A stretch of 64,000 bases of DNA from Nyssa sinensis (taxonomy: Eukaryota > Streptophyta > Magnoliopsida > Cornales > Nyssaceae). Where the stretch lies: positions 17,444,453-17,508,452 of the forward strand of contig CM018041.1 in assembly GCA_008638375.1 (NCBI GenBank), written 5' to 3'. The translations under genes were made by a program, and so were the position numbers. Each line of letters starts with the position of its first letter. Position 1 is the first letter of the stretch. This document shows positions 12,019 through 23,799 of this stretch, piece after piece. The notes beneath the pieces were generated by a model that worked only from the letters and a program-made list of their open reading frames with translations, did no database searches and was not told the origin of the DNA.

Positions 12019-13267
12019 ATGCTTGGTGATAACCGAGTTGAAAGATATTCTCCCCAAGATCTTGGAGAAGGTGCTAGGTCTGGCATCTTCAGAGGGTGCC
12101 TATCGATTGGAGTTCCTTAAATACCAAATTGAAGGACAAAGGAAGTAGTTTGGATATGTTTGTCATATCCTTCATAGTTTGCTGCTCCAATTCCTCAGTA
12201 AAGCAGACAAAGAAGTAGACATTTTGCCTTTTGATGAGGGTACTCCCTGTGTAGTGTGTACAAAGTAGGGGTTCTACAAGAGACCCCACAGAAGGTGCTG
12301 TAGATACAAAACTCATCTTCAATATAAGTAGATTTTTTGCACTTTCAAAAAAAAAGAAGAAAAAAAGACATAAGTAGATTTTTGCTAGCCTTGGCATTGA
12401 ATGGTTGAAGGAAGCTGTTGACATTAGTTCATGGTCATGAGTTTAAAGGCATTTTGATCTTTATAAGTTCCTTTTGGTACCTCATAATGTTCTCAAAGTC
12501 CATTTTGATTTTCTGCCAACTGCATCTAATGTCAAATCCTTTGGCTCCGCATTGTGCAAAACTTCTTCTATACAAAGACATTACCAAGTTCTGAATTTGA
12601 GTTGGCATGTGTTTAGTTATCAATCACTATTTAAAAGCTGGATTTTTTTTATGCATTTATTAAATGCTTTGATTGGACTTTGCATGTTATATTGGACAAC
12701 GAGGGTAAGGGTGACGCTAAATATTATTGTATTCAGTCAGAATTGTACTCAATTTTTTAACTGTCAGAGTGTCACTGCCTTAATTAAAGTTGTAAGTTCT
12801 GTAAAATATAACTTGACTTTCTGAGCAGTTCGCTCACCATGTAGGTTTGCTGATTTTACTAATAAAAAAAAAGGAAAAAAACAGGTGATGATGCAAAAAA
12901 TAAGGGAATATTTTTTGTTTGATTATAAATACAATAGAGATGCTGCAAATCATTATTAATTTAATATGGTTGCTGCTGCATAGCACACCTTCTTCTTCTT
13001 GTATGATTTCTATTCCTTAAGTAACAAGAGCAATATGCAGATGTTTGTTTCTTAACAATATGAGATTCGACAAAGGTGTCAGTCTTGAACTGGGGTTGCA
13101 CATGCACACTGACACTGTGTTAACATAACAAAAATGATGTAATTGAAGTATGCTGGTGCTGTAGTGATGGCTGTTGGTAACTTGTGTGCTCCCCCAGTGA
13201 CACTCAAGTCAATTTCTGCCTTTTGTAATCCAAGTTTTGATACAACTAGTAACCCGAGTTTCATGTA
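12019..13267. other. 3' flank of methyltransferase and spacer
   Basis: The first few hundred bases are probably 3'UTR. No second gene is visible, and the short frames on both strands show no protein character. Confidence 0.5.
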
Positions 13268-14612
13268 GGTGATATCAGTTACTAATAATAAATCAAGTCA
13301 TGATTTTTCTCTTGATGGGGAAGATTTGGACATCCCATGGAGTGATCTTGTTTATGAGAGAAAATGGGAGTGGGTATCTATTACTGCTCACTGCTTAAAC
13401 AAGGTCAAAAACCGAAAAATTTAGTAAATAATAGAGACCCTAAATTGATTTTCTTACATGCAATGTAGTTGGAAATAAAATGAAAGATATTGATGAAATG
13501 CATCTCAGGTTCTTTTGGATCTGTCATTGTGCTATGGATGGGGTTGTGTAAGCATCTTTCACCCTTTGTTTACATGTTGAAATATCAATGCAGTCAGCTG
13601 CTACTTTTGTTTTCGAAAGAACCAAATACTGAATTTCATAGGAAATTGAAATGTGCTTGTCAAGGTTTTTTCATGGAGTTTTAGTGCTTTGTTCAATTCG
13701 TGCATTCTAATACTGAGACTGTACTCTTAGGATGTTGCTATCGGCTATCAAAATTCTTATGGAGCAACATCTCCTTGCTGAGTGCTTCAAGGAAATTTTG
13801 AGGGAGGTGTGATTTAGTAATTTTTTTTCCTATTCACAAATGGATTCACCATTAATACATGGAAAAGGTGTAATTTATCCTCTCTTTTTTTCGTGTCTTT
13901 TTCAAATTTGATGGCCTAATGGTCTCTATATTATCATTCTGATCTGTAACCTACTGCATCAGTTTTGTATGTTATGTTACAATCATTAAATGCTTGCGGC
14001 ATCCAAACATTGTTCTCTTCGTGGGTGCTGTTACCCAGCCTCCAAATCTGTCCATAATTGCAGAATATTTATTGAGGTTCACCACAGCAATTTTCTTGTA
14101 TATATATTTTCCTATTTATTTCCCCTTGAATGAAAAGTCATTTTGGCAATCAGTTTTATACATTGCTAAATTAGAACATCGGATTTCAACTGCAGAGGCA
14201 GCTTGTATGCACTTCTACAAATGCCTAATGCAGAAATAATATTGGACTGTAGGTTGTTGTCTGAATTTGGCTAATGACGTGGTATGCATTAATAATGTGT
14301 TATCTCTTGAAGGCTCTCACAGCCTTCTGCTTCTGTATTACCTATGGAGTTTTAGTTAGATTGATATGTTTAACAATTCTCAGGGAGCATCTGAGCTGAA
14401 GTATTCTTCTTTATATGCTTATTGTTTATGTTTCTATTTTTTTCATTAGAAAATATCTATTTTGTTGTTGTCAAAATCATCATCATATTGAGCATGAATT
14501 TGTACATGTTTCTTGGATAGGGAAACTGGTTATTACTTTGTACAGGTAAATGCTATGAATTGTCTTCATCAGCTTGAGATTTGAAGTCTCCAATTATCTG
14601 GTGGATATTAAA

Positions 14613-16369
14613 TATACTATTCCTTCTTTTTTATTTCTTTATTTTATTTTTTTATTTATTTTTGGTCTGGTCCGTTAAATTGTTCATCAGGTGAGGCTAT
14701 TGTCGTAGATTGTTGCCTTCTTTGTTGCTATGGGCAACTTGATAATTCAACAGAAAGCCAATCTTAAATAATCTGAAGTCATTTATAAAATTAAATTCAT
14801 TAAGACACATCCTTAAAATAAATTGAAGTTTTGTTTCTCTCAACAGAATCCTGACTGTTGGCATTTGGTGGCTGTTTCTCTGTTGAGACTTGATAAAACC
14901 TCGTGTTAGTGCCTGGGGGTCAACTATCATAGTGATACCTGACATGTTGCCATTATTGTTTTCATCCTCCAGATGAAATCAGAAAATGCATAGCATTCAA
15001 TTTTACTTGCTGTCATATTGATTTAGTGTGGTCATACTCCTTAAAGAAATAAATTAGTAGAATGCCTAATTATGGGTTACTTTTGATATTATGAGAAATT
15101 TCATTTTGTAATCTGAAGTAAGCTGTGGATTAAAAGTAAGTTTCAAGATTAATTTGATTTCTAAAGGAATATCATGATTGGTTTTTAGGATCTTCCTGGA
15201 CAAATCATGCATCTTCTCCCCCATTCTTGTTCGTTTTTCCTTTTTCCATTGACCTTGAGGCTTGAAGAAGTTTAGATTGGGGAATTATTCAGTGCCTTAA
15301 ATATCATGACATCAAAAGGCCAAGAATCCTGTTGTAATGACAAAAAATTGGGGGTAGCTGAGTGGAAAGATGTCGTGCATATTAGGAATCAGTTGGTTGT
15401 CATTCCATAACTTTTTTGTAGTGCTTCAGGACATGTGAAACCCAGAGACCTTTTGGAAGAATGGTCTCATTTTTTAATCATTTCTCCTCACCACTGAGTT
15501 TGGAGAAGCCTGCAGATGACATGGCAGAAGCACGTAGGATGTGTTGGAACACCTTTTGTACTTAATTGTCTGTATTATATTAATTGTAAATTATCCATGC
15601 ATTTTAAGTTGATCCTTGATAAATGGAATTTTCCTTCTCTTTGGAGGAAACCGGAAGTATTTTTTTTTTTTTGAATTTTGGCAGGCGGCAGCATTTAGTA
15701 TGGGTTAATTTAACTTATCCTTGCATTTTAAGTTGATCCTTGATAGATGGGAATTTCCTTCTCTGTGGAGGTAGGGGTTCTTTCTTGAACTTTTGGTCTA
15801 CTTGAATATGCACCTTTACAGTAGTGTTCATGAGAGAGACCAAAACTTGTGTTCTGGTTACAACAGGTCCCGGAAATTTTCTATGGATTCTACAGATTGT
15901 AACGTTTGATGTGCAATATTTAATAATCAGAAAATATTATCCACAAGTTTGGAAGATATCAATTTACAGGGTTGGGCCTAATTTTTATAAGTAAAGGGAT
16001 TTGAAGAATGTGAATTACCTTATTTAGGAATTTTAGAAGTGATCCAGGACATATTTTTAATTTTTTTGATTCTGTTATTTATTTTATTATTTTTTCCCCG
16101 TTGAACCTGGAGTAGACCAACTGGCTGAATTTGAACCATCAACTTGGAGGATTATAAATTATTGAAAAAAAATACTGCTGGTTTGCAGTATATGCTTTAT
16201 CAATAGTGTTTGTAATAATTAGCAAAAATACATAAATTTATAGCTTTTTCAGTCAGGCATTTATATCTTTATAGATTGTTATCATATCTTCTCTGATTAT
16301 TATCAAATTAATCGATTTGAGAGGATGCTTTGCATTTTTTCTATTTGACCCTCACATTTATGATCATCC
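14613..16369. other. Long intron of the kinase pseudogene
   Basis: No second gene was found. A 27-bp phrase (ATTTTAAGTTGATCCTTGATA...) is duplicated at about 15601 and 15726 with matching downstream sequence, a small internal direct repeat of about 125 bp spacing. The activation-segment exon is expected at the right edge. Confidence 0.45.
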
Positions 16370-16773
16370 AGGTCTGTGAGTTTGGCTTTCTTATTCGAAA
16401 GTGAACACATTTCTTTCATCCCATTGGCTGCAGAGACTGTAAGTTGTACTAAAATTTTTGAAGTTTTGATCTAGAATTTTCCGGTTTTATTCATTATTTG
16501 AAGGTTTCCGCTTCTCCTTTCTTTTTGTTAGCCTGAGTGGTTGGCACCAGAAGTTCTTCCTGATGAGCCATCCAATGAGAAGTCGGATGTTTACGGCTTT
16601 GGTGTAATTTTATGGGAACTTAGGACCCTGCAACAGCCTTGGAGAAATTTAAATCTCCAGCTAGGTTTTTTTTTTTATAATTATTATTACGTGACTGGAA
16701 GTCATAGATTGTCAGTAAAGCAGTAAAACTGTAAAAAATTATCAGACAAGACAAAACAGAATTGGTTTGCGTT

Positions 16774-17094
16774 TGTTGAGAGAGCTTGATACACATTATT
16801 GGCTCATTCTCTAACAGCTTAAGCTTTTAAAGCGATTGGTAATCTAACATGGTATCAGAGCCTTGGTTGTGGGAGGTCTTGGGTTCCAGTCTCTTCATTT
16901 GCATTTATTCCCTATTTGCATTTTCATTTATTCCTCGTTTGCATTTGCATTTGCATTTTCTTCTATCTGTGGTTTCTTTGCCTCTTCACGTGAGTCCGGG
17001 GTCATACGGGAGGGGGAGTGTTGAGAGAGCTTGATATACATTGTTGGCCCATTCTCTAATAGCTTAAGTTTTTAAAGCAATTAGTGATCTAACA
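16774..17094. mobile_element. TRIM retrotransposon (321 bp)
   Basis: Two 76-bp direct repeats, 16774-16849 and 17019-17094, both begin TGTTGAGAGAGCTTGATA and end CTAACA. Directly after the first is TGGTATCAGAGCC (16850-16862), the primer-binding site complementary to initiator methionine tRNA. Directly before the second is GGGAGGGGGAG (17008-17018), a polypurine tract. The flanks are GCGTT (16769-16773) and GCATT (17095-17099), a 5-bp target duplication with one transition. The 169-bp interior has no coding capacity. These are the diagnostic parts of a terminal-repeat retrotransposon in miniature. The LTRs differ at 8 of 76 sites. It lies in an intron of the kinase pseudogene. Confidence 0.92.
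16850..16862 (+). other. Primer-binding site of the TRIM
   Basis: TGGTATCAGAGCC immediately abuts the 5' LTR and matches the usual plant priming site for initiator tRNA-Met. This sets the transcription direction of the TRIM to +. Confidence 0.9.
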
Positions 17095-18556
17095 GCATTG
17101 ATGCCTTTGTTTTATGTATATCCCTTTATTTGATAAATTCAAACAGAATTGGATACCTAAACAGAATATGTTTGAGGAAAGGAAGGACCTCATGAGTAGT
17201 GGTGGCCATAGTGGAACAAGTAACTAATTGAAATATGGTCAAAAGAAAAAATCGCCATTTGATAGGGCTTTTTCCCATTCCTATGAATTCCATTGGACCC
17301 AGAAATGATACAAATAAGTGGTGAGAATTCAATGTTAGATATGACATTCTGTGTATATTCCTTCAAGATGTGTCTGGCAGCGATTTTATCGTGGATCAAG
17401 TAGATCATCTTATTGTGGATCCGAATCAATGATCTAGTACACGAAAAACCTTTTGTATGTTTTAAGTTTTTTCTATTGAGACTTGGAAAATCCTCATTCT
17501 GCACAATATCAGAATCCCATGCTAAAATATTTATAGCTAAATTCTGTGGTTAAAAATCTAATTAAAAATTTTGGGGTATAATCTGATTTTATGGCTCTAC
17601 TCACTTGTTCAGTTAAACAATTGCCATTGGGATTCTCTCTTGGACTAAAATGGCCTCTCGTAGTCTTGGGCTCCCTTAGAGGGGGGAGTCTTCTTTAATG
17701 AACCAATGGTTACTGCATCAAGTCACCAAATGAGTTGATTTTTCTAGCTATTTCACCAACAATGAAGGGGGTACTTACTTATATGCGTAGCTTTATTACT
17801 AAAATAGTTTGTTGCACCTCTACAACTCATATGCTGCTATATAATCTGCTATGGTGACTGATATCTTGGACACCAATAGAGCGGTGAGCCACCGGAGGGG
17901 AGTCCAACTTTTTGCATCACTTTACCAGTAATTTGATTGTCCTTGTTATGCTTTCTGTATTTGCCTTTTCGATCAATTCAGGATCTTTATATAATGTTTT
18001 TTTTATTGTTTATTTTATCTCTCTATATGTATGCCAAATGGCAGAGGCAATGCTTTATTTTAGGGCTTTTGGTTACATTTCCAATTCATGGAAGCAATGC
18101 CCTCAGGTATAAATGGATGCATGATTTGTACATAGTTTTGTTTGACTATTGAGCTCTAGCCTGAGCATATTGGTATAACCCTTTTTGCAGGTTCTGGCAG
18201 CTGTTGGTTTAAAGGGAAAAGGCTTGAAATTCCAAGCGAAGTCAATCTTCTTGTGGGTAAATTGATCGAGGCCTGTTGGGGTATGTGAGTTAATATTTAC
18301 AAGAAGAATTTGTTTTTGACTTTTGAAGTTTCATGCACTAGTTTTACATTTTTGTGATGGTATGAATTTCATGTTTATATACCATCGTCAAGAACAGGTG
18401 CCAACATACATGATGTACACTGCCTTTCCTCTCTCTCTCTCTCTCTTCTTTTGGTAGACTGGGTCGTGCTGCAGTGAGCCATTGAAGCATCCTTCATTAT
18501 CCTTTGTCATGGAATCTCTGCAGAAGTTGACTACTCGACCAATCAACCAGTTCATG

Positions 18557-19701
18557 GACACTTTTGGAAAATAACCTAAAGGGGGAATCACCGCTAAGTA
18601 TTGCTAGCCACACTCGTGTTTCTTTTGATGCTCTACAGGTAGCAGGAGTTTGCATTTCCCCAATCATATAAGGTATGCGGGTGCCTGTTTGTTTGCTGAA
18701 GCTCTCAAGTGTTCACATGGTTTTGTTATTGATCTCACATTCTTATTTACCAAGATTAAAATGCATCCTAATCTAAGTAAAGGGAGTTAAAATGGAGCAT
18801 AATCTGGAAATCCATGCTATTCTCCAAGTACAGTCTTTGCTTTCACAATTGGAGTTGCTGAACTGATGAGTTTTATCTAAGAAATCTTCGAACACAGGTT
18901 TTCTGCCCATGGTCAACAGGCATAGAGCATCTTATAAAATTGATTTTCCTCTAGGAATCACTACCATAAATTCTTTTTTATGTTCTCTTGATAGAACTAA
19001 GAAATGGTTGATTTATTAGCAGATTGATTAAAGAAGGTGCCAGTGGGGCCGCAAGGCCTGCAACCAATATACATCGGGTGTATACAAAACTATATGATAG
19101 AGATTCTATACTTTCATATCACTCAAAAACTTTACAAATGAATTAGTCAAAAGAGTAACTAGAATTGCTTTGATTCCCGATGCATTGGCCCTAAGATTAT
19201 GTTCAAGGAAGCATCCATTTGTGTGGAAGAAATATTAAGGAGATTATGTTTCTATGTTTGGTACCAGACCTTTCAAAGGTAAATGTAACCTTTGTAAAGG
19301 AGCCTTCATGATAAGATTCTGAGTCCTCGTACACAATAGATAGTAGGATGTCTGCCTGATGTATCATGTATCTGTACCTCCTCCTAGTTAAGAAAACTTT
19401 TTGCTCAGTCACTCCCAAATTATTGTTGCTCACATTGAATTTTTACCCATCTAGTCCAGTCCTTTAGGGCATGTTTGGTACCTGGGCATCTAGTCCATTT
19501 CACGAATATCCATTTTAACTTTTTCATTCTTTATTCTTATTTGGTATGATAAACTAAGTCGGGAATGTCTATTCCATGGAATGGACATTTCTTAAAAATC
19601 ATTCCAAGCATTCCTTTGTTCCGGGTGAGTAATCCCAATTTCATTTTTACCTAAAATTAAAATAAAACACCATTTTTCCCACTTTACCCTCACAACAAAA
19701 C

Positions 19702-19702
<1 letters not shown>
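18557..19702. other. Spacer after the kinase pseudogene
   Basis: No gene recognised. AGGGCATGTTTGG at about 19468 resembles the left end of a MITE, but no partner end was found. Confidence 0.4.

Positions 19703-19766
<64 letters not shown>
19703..19766. repeat. (CT)n microsatellite, ~64 bp
   Basis: Uninterrupted CT dinucleotides. A second, (TA)n, tract follows at about 19958-19995. Confidence 0.95.
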
Positions 19767-19769
<3 letters not shown>

Positions 19770-19797
19770 CACATCTGGCCAATCAGATCTGAGAAGA

Positions 19798-19930
19798 ATG
19801 GTCAAATCCAACAAATGCCTCTCTCACTGCTACTGTCATCTCTCTTGCAATCTCTCGCGCTCGAAGCTCACCGCTGAAGATCTACTTGCCGCCGTTCAAC
19901 CACGTGCTAACATCTCTTCATCTATCTCAG
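19798..19930 (+). other. Candidate orphan first exon
   Basis: An ATG in good context opens a frame (MVKSNKCLSHCYCHLSC...) that reaches CTCAG|GTAAGT, a textbook 5' splice site. The codons are less AT-biased than the surroundings and a CT-rich leader precedes it. Coding-like blocks at 20494-20655 (PIKIPIPAYGTAKKASVHIR ... DFWLVPSKFPVKEDKLFLQL) and 22010-22130 (QQQMNWMQPCD) could be later exons. The second block ends in a stop with coding-like sequence beyond it in the same frame, so if this was a gene it is probably broken. Family not recognised. Confidence 0.25.
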
Positions 19931-19953
19931 GTAAGTTCAACATCTTCATTTCG

Positions 19954-19996
<43 letters not shown>

Positions 19997-20493
19997 CTAT
20001 AAGGATTGTCCTCTCTCATGCCTTCTTTGATTCGATTGAAATTGTTCAAAAATTTATTGAATCTCTTCGATTGATTGTTTTATTTTTTGATGGATTTTGA
20101 TGTGTAAAGATCATCTGAAACTTTCTTGAGTTCTCGTGTAAAAAGATTATTCTATCAATAGTAGCATTTCAATTTTCAAAGCAATCACTACAAGGAAGAT
20201 GCATTAAGCAGTAATATACTATTATCCCTATAATGTCACAAGCGGGCATTCATTAGGGCCCTCAAAGCACCATATGAGTCTTCTTGAAAGAGTTGAAAAC
20301 TCTCAGATGGGTGTGCAATTGTTGGGAGTGTAGGGACAGAAAGCGTATAGGGTTTAGAAAGCCTTAGACCAAGAATTGTTCTCTCTCGAAAGCTGTTGGG
20401 ACTGCTCTGAAGTGCAATAAGGATATGGATTTTGAGTTTTTCTTGTGTCAATTTCTTATCACTTATGGCTACATCTGTTGCTCCAAAGTCCAA

Positions 20494-20750
20494 TTAAAAT
20501 ACCAATTCCTGCTTATGGAACAGCCAAGAAAGCAAGTGTCCACATAAGAGATAGCCGTCCACTGGATGAAACAAAATTTAAAGATTTCTGGCTTGTCCCT
20601 TCCAAGTTCCCAGTGAAAGAAGATAAATTATTTCTTCAATTGAATTGGCATACTTGACTGCGCAAATTGAGCAAGTTCTTTGTGAAGCAATCTCTTACTG
20701 ATAATTGTGTTGTTGATTTGTCACCTTTGACTAATGGGCCATTCATATAG
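20494..20750 (+). pseudogene. Coding-like block, unrecognised, with internal stop
   Basis: One frame reads PIPAYGTAKKASVHIRDSRP and DFWLVPSKFPVKEDKLFLQL, then meets TGA near 20656. It continues in the same frame as LRKLSKFFVKQSLTDNCVVD and stops near 20748. The amino-acid texture is that of a real protein and a possible acceptor (CCAAAG) precedes it. One in-frame stop suggests decay. No family could be assigned. Confidence 0.3.
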
Positions 20751-20980
20751 TAGTTTTTCTTGACTTGACCCAACTAGGAGACTTCATGTTTTGAAGTTTC
20801 AAATGTGGACTTCCATTGCCGGAATGTGTATAGCTAGTCACAATTCCCAGAAAAATAGCTGCACAGAGTCCATGCACTACCATTCTTGTCACTCAAAGTT
20901 GCTATTGCCGCAGCTCAGGATCCTCTGTATTATCGGAAGAGTAAATGGATGACCAATTAATTTTAAGAAAGTAAAAAGTA

Positions 20981-21461
20981 GGGTAAATTATATTGATCTC
21001 TCCCTAAAGTTTATGATAATTACATTGACCTTTCTTGAAGTTTTTGAAATTACATTAATTTTTCTTATTTTACAAAATAATATATAGATATCTTATTCCT
21101 GTTAATTTTTTTTTTAAAATGACAAAATTGTACTTTTTATTTATTTAGTTTTTCAATGTTAACCAATTTATTCTAACTTTTTTGAAAGACTTTTTAATTT
21201 TTTTATTTAAAAATAAATTGAAGGTAAATATCTTATTTTAATTTTATATAAAAATAAATTTAAGATTTTTATCAATATTTATTTGAAAAATGAAAAAAAT
21301 GGTCAAGATTTAAAAAACTTGAAAAAAAAAATATGAAATAGGTAGTTTTGTCATTTTGAAGAAAAAAATTGACTGGAGGGAGGTATCTGTGTATTATTTT
21401 GTAAAGTAGGGAAAGTCAGTATAATTGTCATAAATTTAGGAGAGATCAGTGTAATTTACCT
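20981..21461. mobile_element. Long-TIR MITE, Mutator-like (481 bp)
   Basis: The left end GGGTAAATTATATTGATCTC and the right end in reverse complement AGGTAAATTACACTGATCTC stay similar for roughly 90 bp inward (CTCCCTAAAGTTTATGA against CTCCTAAATTTATGA, and so on). The flanking 9-mers are TAAAAAGTA (20972-20980) and TAAAAATTA (21462-21470), agreeing at 8 of 9. Long TIRs with a 9-bp duplication fit a Mutator-like MITE. A related copy is at 37229-37440. No transposase. Confidence 0.75.
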
Positions 21462-21621
21462 TAAAAATTAAAGTTACCGTTAATCATAAAAAAGAGTTAT
21501 ATGAATGGTAGCTGCACTACCATTCATGCCCCTGCTTGTTCTTACTCTCCTTTACCCTTTTTTGGTTTATTTAGTTTCTTGGGTTAACCCTTCATTCTTG
21601 AATTTGCAGAAATTATTGTTA

Positions 21622-21665
21622 AACTGTTCTGCATTAGCTAGATATCTAGCTAATGCAGAGCAGTT
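21622..21665. repeat. 44-bp near-perfect palindrome
   Basis: Two 22-nt arms meet with no spacer around GATATC. The left arm starts AACTGTTCTGCATTAGCTAG and the right arm is its reverse complement except for one base (21627 T against a partner G at 21660). It produces identical short peptides on both strands, which is a symmetry artefact and not coding. Confidence 0.95.
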
Positions 21666-22849
21666 CATATCATTAGTTACTAAATGTGTGTATATATATG
21701 ACCAAATGTAGATTATGTATGCAATAACTTGAAAGGTTTTGATCAAATGTGGTTTTATGATCTCTGCAAAATTTAATGAAACTCGATAGAACTTGATTGG
21801 CAAGTCATCAGTAGCTTCTCATTATGATACATACTGCTTTACTCACTATTTCTTTTAGCAAATACACAAGGTATCTCGACCTTATTATTTCATGACTGCT
21901 TTAACATGAAGGTAATCTATCTATTTGTCTAGTCTGCACAGTTACACATGAGAAATAGTGAGTAATTTCATGAGTGTTCATTAACTACATGCTTAACCTG
22001 TTCAGATAGCCCAACAGCAAATGCAGATAGCCGAGAATGAGGGAGCCCAACAGCAAATGAATTGGATGCAGCCTTGTGATGCTAGAGACTTGCTCCCTGT
22101 AAACCTCTTACAACACTTTGAGAATCTTTGCCAAATTATTTTCGCAGAAAGAAGCTGTTTTTTTTATGGTCTTTCCTGCAGGTCCTCTGTCCTCGTTTGC
22201 AGTGATTTGTTTGAATCTACTCAATTCAGTAAAGAAAACTGCTAAAATGTGTTATGGTACTTACCTTTTGTTAATTACGAAATTTAGCTTTAGTTGGTTT
22301 GCAGTTTTTTTGGGTTCACAAGATGCATTGCTAGGGCACTTCAGGTCATTTTTTTCCAAAGTCTTGAACCATTTCATTTAGTAAGTATCCAATTGTGATA
22401 AACTGATTGCTGATTTTTGAATCAATGTTTATTCTTTCTGGAGCTTGGATGATGCATTGTCACAGTTCAGTGCTACAGGGTTGTTTATGCCCTAATTTTC
22501 TCCACTTATACTACTTTTTAACTCCATTTGTGTAACGATTTTATGTTTCTAATAAATGATATTTTTTGGGAAATTATTAATTATTAGGTAATAGAATTAT
22601 GATTTTTAAAAAAATTTATTAATTATAAGAGTGTTGTTTGTGTATGGATAGTTAGACCAAATGAAGTATAGTGATGTCATCTCACATGTTTGACTAAATA
22701 TCTATTTTACCCTTTATCATCTTCTTTTCACACTGGTGTATATATATCCATGCGACTTTTACAGGTATCATCAAATTCACCAAAAAAATCTTGAAATTTC
22801 CATCGTAAGATGTCATTCTGTATGAAATTTCCATCACGCCGTTATAAGG

Positions 22850-23790
22850 TTGGGTGATGCTGAGAAATATTTGGTCAAGTCAAGTATACAATTTTCAAAC
22901 AATTTCACAAAAAATAAAATACCAATACTTGTTTTAGTTTCTTAACTGGGTTTTCTTCAAATTCACCCATTATAGTGACTTGCAGAATGCATTCTTGATG
23001 GACTCATTGACTTGAATCCAGTAGAGGCCTTTCACTAATTGTATCCAACTTGGAGGGATAAGACTCTGTTTTGCCCATCTTAAAAAAAGGAGATAATTGA
23101 TCAATAACTTTTAGGGTCATTGGATACATGTTCATACAAAGTATGCAAATTATTATAAGATCTACATTCAAACATGTTAATCCCACAAATCTTTCAATTA
23201 TTTCATGATTAGGATATCGTTTCAACATTTTTTTTTTAATTCAGTCTAATTGAATCCCGTAAAAAACGTTCAACAGCGAAAAAAAAAAAAATCAAAATTT
23301 CAAATTTTAAAAACTCATAATATATAAATTCGTTTTAAATAAAATTTATATATTTGAACTCTAAAAATCGAGATCTATCAAATAATATCTATATTTAATA
23401 TGAAATTTTCAAAAAAAAATCAGTTTGAAACTGTAAAATTTCATCTCTACGAAAGAGTAAAATTTTACAATTTTCCACTGAAAAATTTCGTCCTAACAAA
23501 AATATAAAATTTCACAATTTCTTAAAAGTTAAAAATTTATATTTTCATAAAAATTGAGAAAATTATAAATTGTTATTAATTTTATTGAGCTTTTGAATCA
23601 CGTATTGGATGGTTAAACGAGACTTTAAAGGTAGAAAAAAATTGTATTTGAAGCACAATAATTAAAATTCACTAGGTGTGAAAAAGAATAAAATTTCATA
23701 GATTCTTAAATTGTACAATTTTATACTTTCATAAAAATATTGAGAATCTTTTATCATCTCAAAACTCCTATACATATAACAGATACAAAA
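22850..23790 (-). repeat. AT-rich dispersed repeat, copy 2 (inverted)
   Basis: The segment 23300-23400 is the reverse complement of the block at about 30630-30730 (reverse-strand wording tatttgatagatctcgatttttag ... aatatataaattttatt). It is full of 'aaaatttcac' phrases like copy 1. Outer limits are approximate. Confidence 0.5.
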
Positions 23791-23799
23791 AAGAGTCAT

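Larger units (their letters stand above)
13268..18556 (+). pseudogene. CTR1-like Raf MAPKKK kinase pseudogene, introns retained
   Basis: Pieces of a plant Raf-like kinase domain occur in the right order: 13268-13371 (DLDIPWSDLV); 13509-13547 (P-loop GSFGSV); 13731-13806 (IKILMEQHLLAECFKEILRE); 13976-14075 ([20 protein letters not shown]); 14193-14280 ([11 protein letters not shown], then RLNLANDV after a frame change); 14545-14612 (GMNCLH, DLKSP); about 16370-16440 (VCEFG); 16533-16666 ([20 protein letters not shown] ... [12 protein letters not shown]); 18191-18280 (RLEIPSEVNLLVGKLIEACW); 18475-18556 (EP, MESLQKL). The wording is closest to CTR1, the ethylene-pathway negative regulator (from memory). 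Lesions: a 7-bp duplication GCTATCG at 13738; frame changes in the 14193, 14545, 16370 and 18191 exons; DFG changed to EFG; HRD lost; stops. Surviving introns point to a duplicated gene, not a retrocopy. The N-terminal regulatory region was not found. Confidence 0.88.

Noticed and set aside
16850..16861. tRNA-like TGGTATCAGAGC
   Set aside because: It is a retrotransposon primer-binding site complementary to tRNA-Met, not a tRNA gene; no cloverleaf surrounds it.
17912..18152. Two overlapping hydrophobic frames
   Set aside because: T-rich intron sequence between kinase exon remnants; frames overlap and show no family likeness.
19465..19485. MITE-like left end AGGGCATGTTTGG
   Set aside because: No inverted partner end or duplication was found nearby.
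21567..21803. Minus-strand frame sharing a peptide with the plus strand
   Set aside because: The shared peptide comes from the 44-bp palindrome, not from coding.
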